Source: Sva-07 sp963829585 (GTDB lineage Bacteria; Actinomycetota; Acidimicrobiia; Acidimicrobiales; Ilumatobacteraceae). From it: 64,000 nt of DNA. Under the pieces are notes generated by a model. It saw only the letters and a list, made by a program, of their open reading frames with translations, was not told the origin of the DNA and ran no database searches. The stretch covers positions 262,435 through 326,434 of the forward strand of contig CAWHJD010000016.1 in NCBI GenBank assembly GCA_963829585.1, in the 5' to 3' direction. Positions 40,254 through 49,940 of this stretch are shown one piece after another. A program made the position numbers and the translations under genes. The first letter of the stretch is position 1, and every line of letters begins with the position of its first letter.

Positions 40254-41287
40254 CGTGCGGTCGTGGACGCGACCGCCACCGCACCCATGAGTCCGAGTTG
40301 TTCCGCTGAACGTGGCAGCCCTGCGGGCGTGTTCGTCAGCAGATGGGCGACATCGAGGAGGATCTCACGGCCAACAGACACGAACTCGCGTCTGAAGAAG
40401 TCGTCGGCCAGGCCATGCGGCAGGGGCTGCTCGTCGAGGGTGGAGCGGATCAGCGAGTAAGCGGTGTCCAGGCTCTCCAGGTTCAGGAGCAGGCCGTCGA
40501 CGTCCTCGGCATTCGTTCGGCTTCCAGCTCGCGGGAGGTATCGATACGCCGGTCTCGACGTATGGGCGAATCGATGACTCTCGATGGCGACAGGAATGAG
40601 ACACAGAAGGTCATCGATGAACCCGACGCGTCGGCGGACCTGCTCGACGCCGGCCGTGGCCGCACGCCACGTGCTTAACCGGATCAGCTTCGTCGACAGA
40701 CTGTTGCTCATGCTGCCGGCCAACACACCGCAGAGAATGTCTGGACCAGCCAGCGAGTGTTCCTCCCCGCCTCGATTCACCAGCTGGCCGTCGGGCCCGC
40801 CGATCACGAAGGGGCAATCGACCAGGTCGGCATCATGCCGTTCGGCTGCAGCGTGCAACTGCATCAGGAAGAAGTCGTCCACCTCATCGTCCGAGTCGAC
40901 GAACGCGACGTACTCGCCTCGCGGAGCACGCGCTCCGGTGAACCGGGCGCGCAGCATTCCTTGACTGGACTCGTGCCGGACGAGACTCACACGAGGATCA
41001 TCAGCCGCCACGGTCCCCACGATTCGCGCAACATCCCCCGGCGAGCAATCGTCCACGACGATCAACTCGAAATCACAGAAGGTCTGGCGAAGAACCGACT
41101 TCAGGCAGGCAGCCAGATACTCCTCCGTCCCGAAAACCGGAACCACGATCGTCACTACCGGCGTACCCACCGCTCGCCACAGTAACGACTGCACGGATGA
41201 CTCGTTCCCCAACGACGCATGACGTCGCGTAGGCTCGTCCAGGGAGCATTCCGCCGGCGAGACCCGCGAACAAGGAACCGGGGACAT
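40250..41287 (-). CDS. GT2 glycosyltransferase (local paralogue family)
   Basis: Intact frame of 345 codons; the true start may be later, since the family core begins PVVTIVVPVFGTEEYLAACL. It continues FELIVVDDCSPGDVARIVG, LRARFTGARAPRGEYVAFV, DSDDEVDDFFLMQL and, in the acceptor half, GVLAGSMSNSLSTKLIRLST and VGFIDDLLCLIPVAIES. The C-terminal ~100 residues are helical and shared with the other three local copies, ending LPRSAEQLGLMGAVAVAST. Its stop overlaps the next GTG, so it is coupled to the tandem GT2. Donor and acceptor unknown; the retained DSDD indicates a nucleotide-sugar enzyme with a metal site. Confidence 0.87.
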   Translation of the reverse strand: MSPVPCSRVSPAECSLDEPTRRHASLGNESSVQSLLWRAVGTPVVTIVVPVFGTEEYLAACLKSVLRQTFCDFELIVVDDCSPGDVARIVGTVAADDPRVSLVRHESSQGMLRARFTGARAPRGEYVAFVDSDDEVDDFFLMQLHAAAERHDADLVDCPFVIGGPDGQLVNRGGEEHSLAGPDILCGVLAGSMSNSLSTKLIRLSTWRAATAGVEQVRRRVGFIDDLLCLIPVAIESHRFAHTSRPAYRYLPRAGSRTNAEDVDGLLLNLESLDTAYSLIRSTLDEQPLPHGLADDFFRREFVSVGREILLDVAHLLTNTPAGLPRSAEQLGLMGAVAVASTTAR

Positions 41288-41324
41288 CTACGTCGTCGAT
41301 CTCACCTATCTGCAACTATGCAGC

Positions 41325-42884
41325 GTGGCCGAGCACGAGTCAGACCCGAAGAGCGACCCGGCCTGGCTGGTCGTCGGATTATTCGCCGCAGTTGCGTTCG
41401 CCGCCACCATCGTGTCCACAGCGAATGGACCTGGACTCTCCCCTGATTCGGTCAACTACATTTCGGTCGGTTTGAACCTTGCCGACGGGGCAGGCCTCGT
41501 CACCTATTCCGGCGAGCGCCTCACGGTTTTCCCACCTGGCCTTCCCTTCATCGTTGCTGGAGGGGACATCATCGGCATGAGTGTCGAGTGGACGATACGA
41601 CTGGTAAACGCTGCTGCTTTCGCGGCGACTGTTGCGCTCAGCGCGGTGTTGTTGCACCGTCACGTCCGGAGCCGCTCTTTGGCGATCGGCGGCACCGTAT
41701 TCGTAGCGATGAGCGTGCCGCTGCTGGCCGTTGCGAACATGGCGTGGACGGAACCGCTGTTCATCGTGATCACGCTCGTGTTCCTCCTGGGGCTCGAACA
41801 TGCACTGCGTGAACCACGGAACCTGGCGTGGATCGTGACGTGCGCCACCCTGGTCTGGGCAGCGTTCTTCATGCGGTACGCAGGCGTCTCGATGGTCGCA
41901 GTCGGAGGCGTCACTCTGCTTCTCGGCCAGTGGACGGTGCACAAGCGGCTCGCCTTACGGAATGCGTTCATGTTCGGAGTACTCGCATCACTTGGCCCCG
42001 TAATGTGGTTGCTGCGAAACACGGGTATCGACGGCACCCTGATGGGGCCTCGGCCCTCCTCGACCGACACTCCGAGCGCGGTGGCCGTCAGCATCTCCAG
42101 CACGATTGGTCAGTGGCTCGTGCCGATGACCTTACCCGGGAGACTGCCGGCGGTAATCGGTCTTGGAGTCTTCGTTGCCCTGGCTTTCGCGGCGGCGCTG
42201 TTGCTCAGAAGCTCCAAGGGCCTTCCAACCGGCCTCTGGCCCGACATGGTGCCTACTTTCACCTTTGTTGGCGGATACCTCGCCTACCTCGTCACCGCTC
42301 AGCTGACGACCGCCCTCGACGTCATCGACACGCGCCTGCTGTCGCCCATCTTCGTTCCAGTCGTCGTCGTGGCAGCGGTTGCTCTCGACGGGGTCTCGCA
42401 ACTCGCGCCGTCGCAAGCGCGACGATGGGCCGGTGTTGCTCTTCTCGCCATCGTCGTCCTTCATGGTGCAAAATTCATCCAACAGGCCCATCTAACGGGA
42501 CAACAAGGACAGGGGTATGCCTCCAGCGCCTGGCAAAGCAATGAGCTCGTGGCTGCGACAACCGAGCTTCCCGCAGACGCAATCCTCTACACCAGCGAGC
42601 CATGGGGCATTTGGGCTGCCACACGCTCTGAACCGGTCCTCTTATCCCCTCGACTCCGCCCATATCGATCCAACGAAACCATCGAGATACCACGATCGTT
42701 CATTGACGATGCGAACTGTGGGGATGCGTGGTTGGCGTGGTTTGCTGCAGGTTCCCCGAGTTACCTGCGGACGCCGGATCAACTCGCCGAAGTTGTGACG
42801 CTGGAACCCGTCACGGTACTCGAAGCCGGCACTTTGTACCGACTCGGTCCGCTCGGAGAGCCACAATGCGACGACGGAGGCTGA
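41325..42884 (+). CDS. GT-C integral-membrane glycosyltransferase (GT39/ArnT-like)
   Basis: Intact 519-residue protein from GTG 41325. The first helix VVGLFAAVAFAATIVST leads into the external loop GPGLSPDSVNYISVGLNLAD, GAGLVTYSGERLTVFPPGLP, with an acidic residue and the L-T-x-F/W-P-P-G-x-P motif common in GT-C enzymes. About ten further helices follow (for example AAFAATVALSAVLLHRHV, LFIVITLVFLLGLEHAL, IGLGVFVALAFAAALLL, FVPVVVVAAVALDG). The ~110-residue C-terminal part is soluble (LPADAILYTSEPWGIWAA, RSFIDDANCGDAWLAWF). It should take sugar from a polyprenyl phosphate on the outer face. Divergent from the GT2 at 41287 with only 37 bases between. Confidence 0.8.
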   Translation: MAEHESDPKSDPAWLVVGLFAAVAFAATIVSTANGPGLSPDSVNYISVGLNLADGAGLVTYSGERLTVFPPGLPFIVAGGDIIGMSVEWTIRLVNAAAFAATVALSAVLLHRHVRSRSLAIGGTVFVAMSVPLLAVANMAWTEPLFIVITLVFLLGLEHALREPRNLAWIVTCATLVWAAFFMRYAGVSMVAVGGVTLLLGQWTVHKRLALRNAFMFGVLASLGPVMWLLRNTGIDGTLMGPRPSSTDTPSAVAVSISSTIGQWLVPMTLPGRLPAVIGLGVFVALAFAAALLLRSSKGLPTGLWPDMVPTFTFVGGYLAYLVTAQLTTALDVIDTRLLSPIFVPVVVVAAVALDGVSQLAPSQARRWAGVALLAIVVLHGAKFIQQAHLTGQQGQGYASSAWQSNELVAATTELPADAILYTSEPWGIWAATRSEPVLLSPRLRPYRSNETIEIPRSFIDDANCGDAWLAWFAAGSPSYLRTPDQLAEVVTLEPVTVLEAGTLYRLGPLGEPQCDDGG

Positions 42885-42938
42885 GGGGGCCATCGCTGGC
42901 CCGCTGCAAGCAGCCGGTTGCCCCTCGGCCACCTTGCG

Positions 42939-43042
42939 GATGATCTGACCTGGCGTGTGACGCCGGCGCTTGTTGGTCATGTCGTGACTGCTCCTCTGAT
43001 TCAGAGTCGCACATCGACTGGACCACTATGAGGGTCTCACCT
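42939..43042 (-). mobile_element. Left-end fragment of an IS3-type element (copy 2)
   Basis: The minus strand begins AGGTGAGACCCTC and has ATG 42980 opening TNKRRRHTPGQIIRKVAEGQ, the N-terminus of an IS3 OrfA. The match to that family fades near 42915. It is a diverged second copy of 23848-23971. It lies between the GT-C gene and a GT2 paralogue, marking a past insertion in the GT2 array. Confidence 0.65.
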
Positions 43043-43062
43043 CACAAGCGTCACCTGTTCCC

Positions 43063-44004
43063 GTGACAAGTAGGTTCAGGGCCGTGTCACCCATCGTTTC
43101 GATCGTTGTTCCTGTCTACGGCACTGAGCAGTATCTGGCGGACTGTCTGGCATCGTTGCTCCGACAGTCCTTCAGTGACATCGAGGTCCTGGTGGTCGAC
43201 GACAGATCGCCTGGCGATCCAGGGGCGGTCATCGCCGCCGTGGTGGGAGTCGATCCGCGGGTGCGGCTGATCCGTCATGAGGTGAACCGCGGTGTGATGC
43301 ATGCTCGGTTCACGGGGGCGAGCAACGCCCGAGGCATCTACCTCGCGTTCGTCGACTCCGATGACGAGGTAGAGGATTGGTACATCGAGCGGCTGTACGA
43401 GACCGCCGTCCGACACGACGCCGACCTGGTGCAGGGCGCCCTTCAACTGCATTATCCGCATGTGCGCATCGTCAATCGCGGCGGAGCCGCTCATGAGTTG
43501 CGGGGCGCCGAGGTGCTGCATGGGATGTTGGCCGGAGAAATGATGGTGAACGTATGTGGCAAGCTCATTCGCTCCGAGACGTGGCGGGTCGCGGTCGAGC
43601 CGCTGATGCAGATTCCCGAGCGGCTGGATTTCGCGGAGGATCTCTTGTGCACGGTGTCGGTCGCGATGCACAGCGCGGCGTACGCACACATCCCTGATGC
43701 GGGCTATCACTATCTGCTTCGTGCTTCGGGCACGACCCTGGCGGATGAAGCCGACGCGCTGGTTCGGAATTTGCGCAGTCTCGATTGCGTCTACCGCGTG
43801 ATCCGCGATTCTCTTGCGACGAGGGACGAACCTCCTGCGTTGGTGAAGGCATTCTTCGACCTCGAATTCCGCGACGTCGCCCGCGAACTCCTGTCCCGGC
43901 TCGCGACCAAGGTGCACGACGGCCCGGCGGGGCTGCCCCCGTCACCAGCTGCTCTGGGCCTCATGGGCGCTGTTGCCATGGCTGCCGTGGGCGCACGCAC
44001 ATGA
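43063..44004 (+). CDS. GT2 glycosyltransferase (local paralogue family)
   Basis: Intact, 313 codons from GTG 43063; GTG 43084 is an alternative closer to the core. PIVSIVVPVYGTEQYLADCL, IEVLVVDDRSPGDPGAVI, VMHARFTGASNARGIYLAFV and DSDDEVEDWYIERLYETAV give the GT2 fold and D-x-D. GMLAGEMMVNVCGKLIRSET and LDFAEDLLCTVSVAMHS are the acceptor region shared with 40250-41287 and 44014-45264. The helical end LPPSPAALGLMGAVAMAAVG is also shared. It is the only member on the plus strand, and it is separated from the next member by just nine bases, tail to tail. Confidence 0.87.
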   Translation: MTSRFRAVSPIVSIVVPVYGTEQYLADCLASLLRQSFSDIEVLVVDDRSPGDPGAVIAAVVGVDPRVRLIRHEVNRGVMHARFTGASNARGIYLAFVDSDDEVEDWYIERLYETAVRHDADLVQGALQLHYPHVRIVNRGGAAHELRGAEVLHGMLAGEMMVNVCGKLIRSETWRVAVEPLMQIPERLDFAEDLLCTVSVAMHSAAYAHIPDAGYHYLLRASGTTLADEADALVRNLRSLDCVYRVIRDSLATRDEPPALVKAFFDLEFRDVARELLSRLATKVHDGPAGLPPSPAALGLMGAVAMAAVGART

Positions 44005-44013
44005 CGCGTGCGT

Positions 44014-45264
44014 TCAGTCGTCGCCCGCGGCACCGCGCCCGATCGCCCTTGCGGCAACACGCCGCATCCGCCACAGAAGAGGTCCGATGAGCGGCATGTC
44101 GTACAGCGCGGCCTGGGAGCGAAGCACACGGTACGAGCGTGAACGTTCGATCGCAGCGCGCCAGCGCCGGAGCTCGTCGATCTCTGCATCGCGGGCCTCC
44201 AGCGCCCGCTCGGCCTCGGCCAGCCGGTGCTCCTGCTCGGCGAGCCTCGACGCGGAGCGGAGCAGTTGTTCGTGGTCTGCGAGGTGCTGCGCCCGCAGAT
44301 CGGCAACATCGTCCGCGGAGCTCACCGAGGTGTCTTCATCCGCTGTCGATGATGGGTGCTGCGTCTGTCGGTCATCAGCGATGACGGCGCCGAGGACGGT
44401 GGGCGTGGCGGGCAGTCCTGCGGGGCCGTCCAAGGCCGCTAACTGGCGAACGAGGTCGTACACGACGGCTTCGAACTCTCGCGCAAACAGCTTCGCGACG
44501 AGTTCAGCGGGCTGCGGAGTCGTCTGGAGGAGAGTCCGGACTACGTCGTACACGCGTCCGAGGTCGTCCAGCCGACCGGCGATGCTGTCGACCCCCGGGG
44601 ACGTCGACATGCTGTCGAGCCGACGCATGTACCTGTAGCCGGCGTCCGGCACATGGGCGTAGCGGGAGGCCTCGTGTACGACCAGGAACGTGAGCAGCAG
44701 ATCCTCGGCGAAGCCGATCGTCGTCCATTCGTCTCGCAATCGCGCCACCGCTGACTGCCACGTCGTGGTTCGGATCAGCTTGGTGCCGAGGTGGTTCTGC
44801 ATTCCACCTGCGAGGAGACTGTGCATGATCTCGTCGCCCGAGAGCTGGTGCCGGTCGCCGCCACGATTCTCAAGGCAGGTGAAGCCGCCCACATCGACGA
44901 CCACCATGGCGCAGGTGACGAGGTCCGCGTTGTCTGCGACCGCTGCTGCATACAACGCCTCAGCCCATCGATCCTCGACAGTGTCGTCGGAGTCGACAAA
45001 CCCGACGTACTCCGCCGTAGCCGAACGGACGCCGGTCAGTCGGGCTTGGATGAGGCCCTTGTTGGTGTCATGTCTGACCAGCCGGACCCGGTCGTCGCGG
45101 CCGGATGTCCGGGCGACGATCTCTGCGACGTCGCCCGGCGAGCAGTCGTCGACGACGATCACCTCGATGTTCTTCATCGACTGGTTCAGCAGCGACGAGA
45201 GGCAGGCGGGGAGGTATTGCTCGGTCCCGTACACAGGCACGACGATCGAAACGGCTGGCATCAT
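44014..45264 (-). CDS. GT2 glycosyltransferase with C-terminal coiled coil (local paralogue family)
   Basis: I choose ATG 45264 (or 45261) because it sits directly before PAVSIVVPVYGTEQYLPACL; the open frame extends to 45369 but the added residues are not family-like. Core: IEVIVVDDCSPGDVAEIV, LIQARLTGVRSATAEYVGFV, DSDDTVEDRWAEAL, LLAGGMQNHLGTKLIRTTT, IGFAEDLLLTFLVVHEASRY. Unlike its paralogues it carries a ~60-residue coiled coil (DLRAQHLADHEQLLRSASRL, AEQEHRLAEAERALEARDAE). It ends in RSYRVLRSQAALYDMP, typical of transferases followed by a membrane-proximal tail. It converges with 43063-44004. Confidence 0.86.
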   Translation of the reverse strand: MMPAVSIVVPVYGTEQYLPACLSSLLNQSMKNIEVIVVDDCSPGDVAEIVARTSGRDDRVRLVRHDTNKGLIQARLTGVRSATAEYVGFVDSDDTVEDRWAEALYAAAVADNADLVTCAMVVVDVGGFTCLENRGGDRHQLSGDEIMHSLLAGGMQNHLGTKLIRTTTWQSAVARLRDEWTTIGFAEDLLLTFLVVHEASRYAHVPDAGYRYMRRLDSMSTSPGVDSIAGRLDDLGRVYDVVRTLLQTTPQPAELVAKLFAREFEAVVYDLVRQLAALDGPAGLPATPTVLGAVIADDRQTQHPSSTADEDTSVSSADDVADLRAQHLADHEQLLRSASRLAEQEHRLAEAERALEARDAEIDELRRWRAAIERSRSYRVLRSQAALYDMPLIGPLLWRMRRVAARAIGRGAAGDD

Positions 45265-45445
45265 CAGCGTTCTCACTGATCGCGTTCCCAGACCGTGGTC
45301 CGGATGTATGCGCCTGGCCCCATCGCAGGGAGCCTGGCAGACCGCCTCCGGGGAACGCAACTGGTGCACGGCGAGGTGGTGAAACAGTGACCTCCCCGGG
45401 TCGGTGGACGGCTCACTGACACTCGATCATCCGCGACCATGTCGG

Positions 45446-45526
45446 CGGCCATGAGATCCTGCGAGTGGCGGCCATGTAGCTGCCCGCCGACGGCCAATGG
45501 AATTGCTCAGCGGCCGACAGAACTGC
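45446..45526 (+). repeat. Four short direct repeats of an IS21-type left end
   Basis: CGGCC followed after 6-10 bases by TGC occurs at 45446, 45469, 45491 and 45511, at 20-23 base intervals. The first two share CGGCCATG. This layout of several ~20-base repeats ahead of istA is what IS21 elements use for transposase binding. Confidence 0.5.
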
Positions 45527-45626
45527 CCGCGTTGAAGTCCGTTCCCGCGGGGTCCGCCCGCGTGGGGTGCTCCTCCTATTCGACTGGTCGGTCGCCAGAC
45601 CAGTGACCATCGAGCAGGAGGAGCAG

Positions 45627-45974
45627 GTGAAGTCTCGCGAGGAGATCATGGAAATTCTTGAAGCGTTCGACCGGACGGGTTCGTTCCGGGCGGCCCGCGA
45701 GTTGGCCGGTTGTTCGCATCACAGCGTCGCGTTCTGGGTGGCTTGCCGCGATGCGGGCGAGTTGCCCGATGATGGCCCGCAGCGCCGTGGACGAATCACC
45801 GATCCGTTCTTGGCAAGATCGAGGAGTGAGTCGAGCGGTCGACGGCAAATCCACGCCGACGTCGCGTTCGACAAGCTCGAGGCGTTGGGTTACACCGGTT
45901 CCGAACGCACGGTCCGTCTCGCTGTGGCCGAGGTGAATGCCAACTATCGGCGGGTCCACCGCTTCCAGAAGTGA
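45627..45974 (+). pseudogene. istA: N-terminal istA fragment (IS21 family transposase)
   Basis: GTG 45627 has a strong AGGAGGAG just upstream. The product reads KSREEIMEILEAFDRTGSFR, AARELAGCSHHSVAFWVACR, DAGELPDD, and IHADVAFDKLEALGYTGSER, TVRLAVAEVNANYRRVHRF. This is the helix-turn-helix N-terminus of IstA. It ends at TGA after 115 residues, where the catalytic domain should begin, and no catalytic domain or istB follows. It is therefore a truncated remnant. A separate istB tail lies at 26512-26712 on the other strand. Confidence 0.78.
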
Positions 45975-46167
45975 GTGCGAGGCAGCCCGCATCCTGGTCC
46001 AGGATTACGGTCGGGCCCAGCAGCAACATCACGCCTGCGGTCGACATGCAGGCCGCCGACCCGTCGCCGGTGTCCGTGAGGGGGCATGCGACTGAGGCGT
46101 GCGCAGACCCGCTCCGAGACACGTGGCCGGTCGACGAAGTCCCAGGTATGGCTACATTGTCTGCGCA

Positions 46168-47232
46168 ATGGAAGATCCCGAGATGAGCGGACAAGGCAGT
46201 GCTCCACCTCTGCAGCACACCGATGACTTCGGCTCCCTTCGGATCGCTGCCATCGTCCCGTGCCACAACGAGGAGGTGGCGGTCGGCAAAGTGGTCGAAG
46301 ATCTCCGCGCAACGTTGCCCACGATGGGCATCTACGTCTACGACAACCGCAGCACCGATGCGACCCGAGAGCGCGCCAGCGAAGCCGGGGCCCACATTCG
46401 ATCCGAAGAGGAAAGGGAAAGGGGAACGTCGTCCGCCGGGCTTTCGGCGACCTCGACGCAGACGTCTACCTCCTGATCGACGGCGACGACACCTACGATG
46501 CAGCAGCGAGCACGATGATGGTCCGGGTACTGCTGTCCGGCCCATACGATCATGTTGTCGGCGTCCGGACACCGATAGATACTGCAAGCGCATATCGCCC
46601 AGGCCACGAGCGCGGCAACCGGCAGTCAACGGAATCGTCGGGTGGGCATTCGGCACGAAAACGGGCGACATGTTGAGCGGCTACCGCGCCTTCTCGCGGC
46701 GGTTCGTCAAGAGCTTCCCTGCCGTCTCGCGGGAGTTCGAGATCGAAACCGAACTGACTGTCCACTCGCTTGCCTTGCGAGTGCCTCAGACATCAGTGCC
46801 CGTGGGTTTCAAGGACCGTCCGGAAGGGTCGGAGTCGAAGCTGCGAACGTTCAGGGATGGCATCCGTATCCTGAAGCTGATCATCAATCTCGTGCGACAC
46901 GAACGCCCTGTCGCCTTCTACGGATGATCGGTACCGCCACGGTCCTGGCGGCGATCATTCTTGCGCTTCCTGTCGTGATCGAGTTCAGGCGTACGGGATT
47001 GGTCGAGCGATTCCCGACACTGTTCCTGGCACTCACGCTCCTGCTGGCCGGTTGTCTCATTTTGACCGCTGGCCTCATACTCGATGGAATTCGCAAGTCG
47101 AGGTATGAACAGGCCCGACTCGCCTATCTTCAATACCCCGCTGTACCCGATGTGAATCAGTCTGCTGTACCGCCCGAATCGACGCTGACCAGGCAACCCA
47201 GTCCTGCGACTGCCAGATGCCCACTCATCTAG
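46168..47232 (+). CDS. DPM1-like GT2 with two C-terminal membrane helices (frame broken)
   Basis: ATG 46168. IAAIVPCHNEEVAVGKVVED, YVYDNRSTDATRERA and, after a change near 46415, KGNVVRRAFGDLDADVYLLI with DGDDTYDA provide the catalytic core. After a change near 46615 comes VNGIVGWAFGTKTGDMLSGY, then RAFSRRFVKSFPAVSREFEI. The frame appears to stop at TGA 46925 after LVRHERPVAFYG, but ATG 46924 continues the usual C-terminus of this family: TVLAAIILALPVVIEF and LFLALTLLLAGCLILTAGLI, then LDGIRKSRYEQARLAYLQYP. I therefore treat it as one gene. It should make a polyprenyl-phosphate monosaccharide for the GT-C at 48186. Confidence 0.78.
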
Positions 47233-47283
47233 CCGCGACCGTGAGAGGTTCGTACGTGAGCCGCTGCCGCCTTGGGGTACCAC

Positions 47284-48151
47284 GTGAGCACTGCGCCCAG
47301 CAACGGCTACACGGGTGTCGACAACCTCGAGGTGATGGCCGAGCTGTGCGGTACAGCCGGTTCCTGGTCAACCTCGTGAAGTGTGGCGCCGAGCTGGCGC
47401 GACCACGATCGACTTCGGCGCAGGCACCGGGACGTTCGCCGAACGCCTGGCCGGCCACTCTGATCTGACGTGTGTCGAATACGATGAGCACTTGCGTCAG
47501 CATCTGCAATCGAAGGGTCTGGCTGTAACCGCCGACGCAGCAGACCTTGCGCCAGCCTCGATCGATTACGTGTACAGCCTCAATGTGCTCGAGCACGACG
47601 ACCACGCCGCGATCGCCCGGACGTGGTACCGGCTTCTCAAGCCCGGAGGGCACTTGCTCGTTTACGTGCTGGCGCTCCAGCTCCTTTACGGCCCACTGGA
47701 CCGCAAGGTCGGTCACCTCCATCGCTATCGACGGTCCGATTTGCACGACGTGCTGGAGGGTGCTGGGTTCGTCATCGAAGAACTCGCCTACGCCGATGCG
47801 CTCGGGTTCCCGGCATCGTTGGCAGCCAAGTACGTGGGGCGAAAGGATGGCGGGCTCAACCCCCGCATCATCCGGCTCTACGACCGCTACGCCTTCCCGG
47901 TGAGCCTCCACATCGATCGGGTGTGTAGCCGGGCATTTGGCAAGAACGTCTGGGCGGTCGCTCACAAATCGCCGCTACTTCGTCTCGGCGGGGACTGCCG
48001 CCAGTTGATGAACGCACGGGATGGGCGGTCCAGATCCGCAGCGCTGTCAGGGTGGCATTGGCCAGCATCACGCAAAGCTGACACACTCGGGCGATACTCG
48101 TCGCCGATTTCATTTGTGAGAGGGTGTCGCCCGTTTGCGCTCAGCGGATGA
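47284..48151 (+). CDS. SAM-dependent methyltransferase
   Basis: GTG 47284 begins STAPSNGYTGVDNLEVMAE. After breaks near 47345 and 47395 the SAM site follows: TTIDFGAGTGTFAERLAG, CVEYDEHLRQHLQSKGL, YVYSLNVLEHDDHAAIA, and YRLLKPGGHLLVYVLALQLL with YGPLDRKVGHLHRYRRSDL. The family end FGKNVWAVAHKS is reached at ~47970. The remaining ~60 residues look like read-through after a lost stop, so the true end is probably earlier than 48151. It is a paralogue of 60898-61641 (same PLDRKVGHLHRYR-type block), and both sit next to a DPM1-like GT2. Substrate unknown. Confidence 0.75.
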
Positions 48152-48185
48152 GAAGAACTCGATTACGCCCGCCGAGGCGAAGGGC

Positions 48186-49753
48186 ATGATGTCGCCCATC
48201 GGGCAGGCGGACCTTCCGAGGACGTCGGAGCATCTTGATCAGTCTGACAGTCACCGGAGTACCGCTCGCCGCAAGGTGGGGCTTTCGGAGATAACCGAAC
48301 CGTGGCGGTCGATGATCATCGTCGCGCTCATAGCAGCTGCCGTGCGATTCGTGCTGTTCGTTCTCAACCCCCATCCCTTGTTCTTCAGCGACTCTGGCAC
48401 GTATCTGGAGGTCGCCCACCGGTTCTACATGCCGCCAGACCGGCCAGTTGGCGTGAGCATGTTCTACCGAGCGGTGCTGTCGGTGTCCTACGATCTGCCC
48501 AGCATCGTCGCTGCTCAGGCATTGCTCGGGATCGTGCCGGTGACGTTGTCGGTACTCCTTGCCACACAATGCGGTCTCCGGCCCGTCTACGCGAGGGGCA
48601 GTCGGCTGTGCGACGGCCCTCTCGCCGGCCTCGCTCGTCTACGAATGGACGGTTCTCACGGAGTCGCTGGTCGTGTTCCTCAGCATTGTTGCGACCACGT
48701 TGTTTCTGTCAGCACTGGACTCCGGCGGGTATGGCCGCGCCATTGCGGCTGGGTTCGTCGCCGGTGGCGTTGCGACGGTCCGGACGAACAATGCCGTGTT
48801 GATTCTTGCCCTCGCCTTGCTGGTGATCGCCGCAGGTTGTCCTCGGTCCAGCGCGTACCAAGATCGGCATTCTCTGCGCGATGGTGGCGGGAAGTGTGGT
48901 GCCGATCGGCGGATACATGGCGATCAATTATGTCGACTCAGCCGCGAGGTACGGAGAAGGCGAGTTCGTTCTGGGCAACTTCGACGGCATCACGCCTTTG
49001 CCAAGACTGCATACCTGACCGACTGCTCGAATCCGAGCGACCCTCCGGCGATGCGAGCCGAGGTGTGCGCTGCTGGAGCTGCCTACCTCGATTCCGGTGT
49101 CGACGGCGTGATCTGGGAGGTCGGTCCGGTCCTCGCTGCTCTCGGTGCACCGGATGTCGCACGAAGGAACGCCGAGCTTCGTGAACTCGCGTTCGAGAAC
49201 GCACGCAATCATCCACTCGCAGTGGTCAAGGAGGCAGTGCGTACGGGATGGCACGATCTGACGGATCAGGATTTTCGCTATGACGCCCGAGCCAACGACG
49301 CTGGCAATGCCGGCGCGGTCGTCGAGAGGTACTTCGGCGCCGATGCCGCAGCGCGACATCGGAATATTCGCGAGCCGACTCCAGGACGCCTACGGCTGGT
49401 GGGTTCGAATTCGTCCGGTGGTCTGGCTGAGCGCATTCGCCGCCGTCGGTACAGCCTTCGCGCCGGCGTGGCGATGGAACCGTGTCGGTCTGCTTGCGTT
49501 CGGCGGCCTCGCCGTGCCGATAGCGGCGGTCGCGATCTCGGCCGCAGCGGTGCCCCGGTACGTGGTTCCTTACGAGGTCGTGGGCTTCTTGTCGACCGCA
49601 TGGCTGGTGCAGTTGTGGATGGTCCACCGATTCGACGCAAGGAGCGTCGAATCGGTGGCGGTGGGAGATACGACCGATGCACCCCGAGAGCGATCCCCGG
49701 TCGTTCCGCGGGCGACAGATCCGGGCCAGTCCGCGGCCGATCGCAACCCGTAG
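48186..49753 (+). CDS. GT-C membrane glycosyltransferase (frame broken)
   Basis: ATG 48186 (MSPIGQADLPRTSEH), then the helix SMIIVALIAAAVRFVLFVLN and the external loop PLFFSDSGTYLEVAHRFYMP, with Asp after the first helix as in GT-C enzymes. Helices continue: SIVAAQALLGIVPVTLSVLL, VYEWTVLTESLVVFLSIVAT, GYGRAIAAGFVAGGVATVRT and VLILALALLVIAAG. An external domain (LTDCSNPSDPPAMRAEVC, HPLAVVKEAVRTGWHDLT) is followed by more helices (VVWLSAFAAVGTAFAPAWRW, YVVPYEVVGFLSTAWLVQL). Breaks are near 48600, 48850, 49000 and 49400. It ends at TAG 49751-49753. Third member of the GT2 / methyltransferase / GT-C set. Confidence 0.7.
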
Positions 49754-49940
49754 TCGCCGGGAGGGCACACCACCCTGGCCGCAGTGAGACGCCCGTTCAC
49801 AACGCCTGAACCCAACAGTGACATGAGAACCTGGCATAGCGTGCTGCGCGAGGGGCGTGACATCCCTCGGAGTTCTCCCCGACGTCAGGTCCTGCCCATG
49901 TCGACGACCCTCGACCGGAGAGATGCGCCCGCTCTACGAG

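Noticed and set aside
26512..45974. A composite transposon bounded by two IS21 copies
   Set aside because: The istB tail and the istA start are on opposite strands and both outer ends face left, which does not fit a composite transposon.
45796..46671. A 291-codon minus-strand frame across the istA remnant and the GT2
   Set aside because: It conflicts with clear IstA and GT2 motifs on the plus strand and shows no family features.
46924..47232. A separate 102-residue two-helix membrane protein overlapping the GT2 stop (ATGA)
   Set aside because: Its sequence is the standard C-terminal membrane pair of the same GT2 family, so a one-base error near 46922 is more likely than a separate gene.
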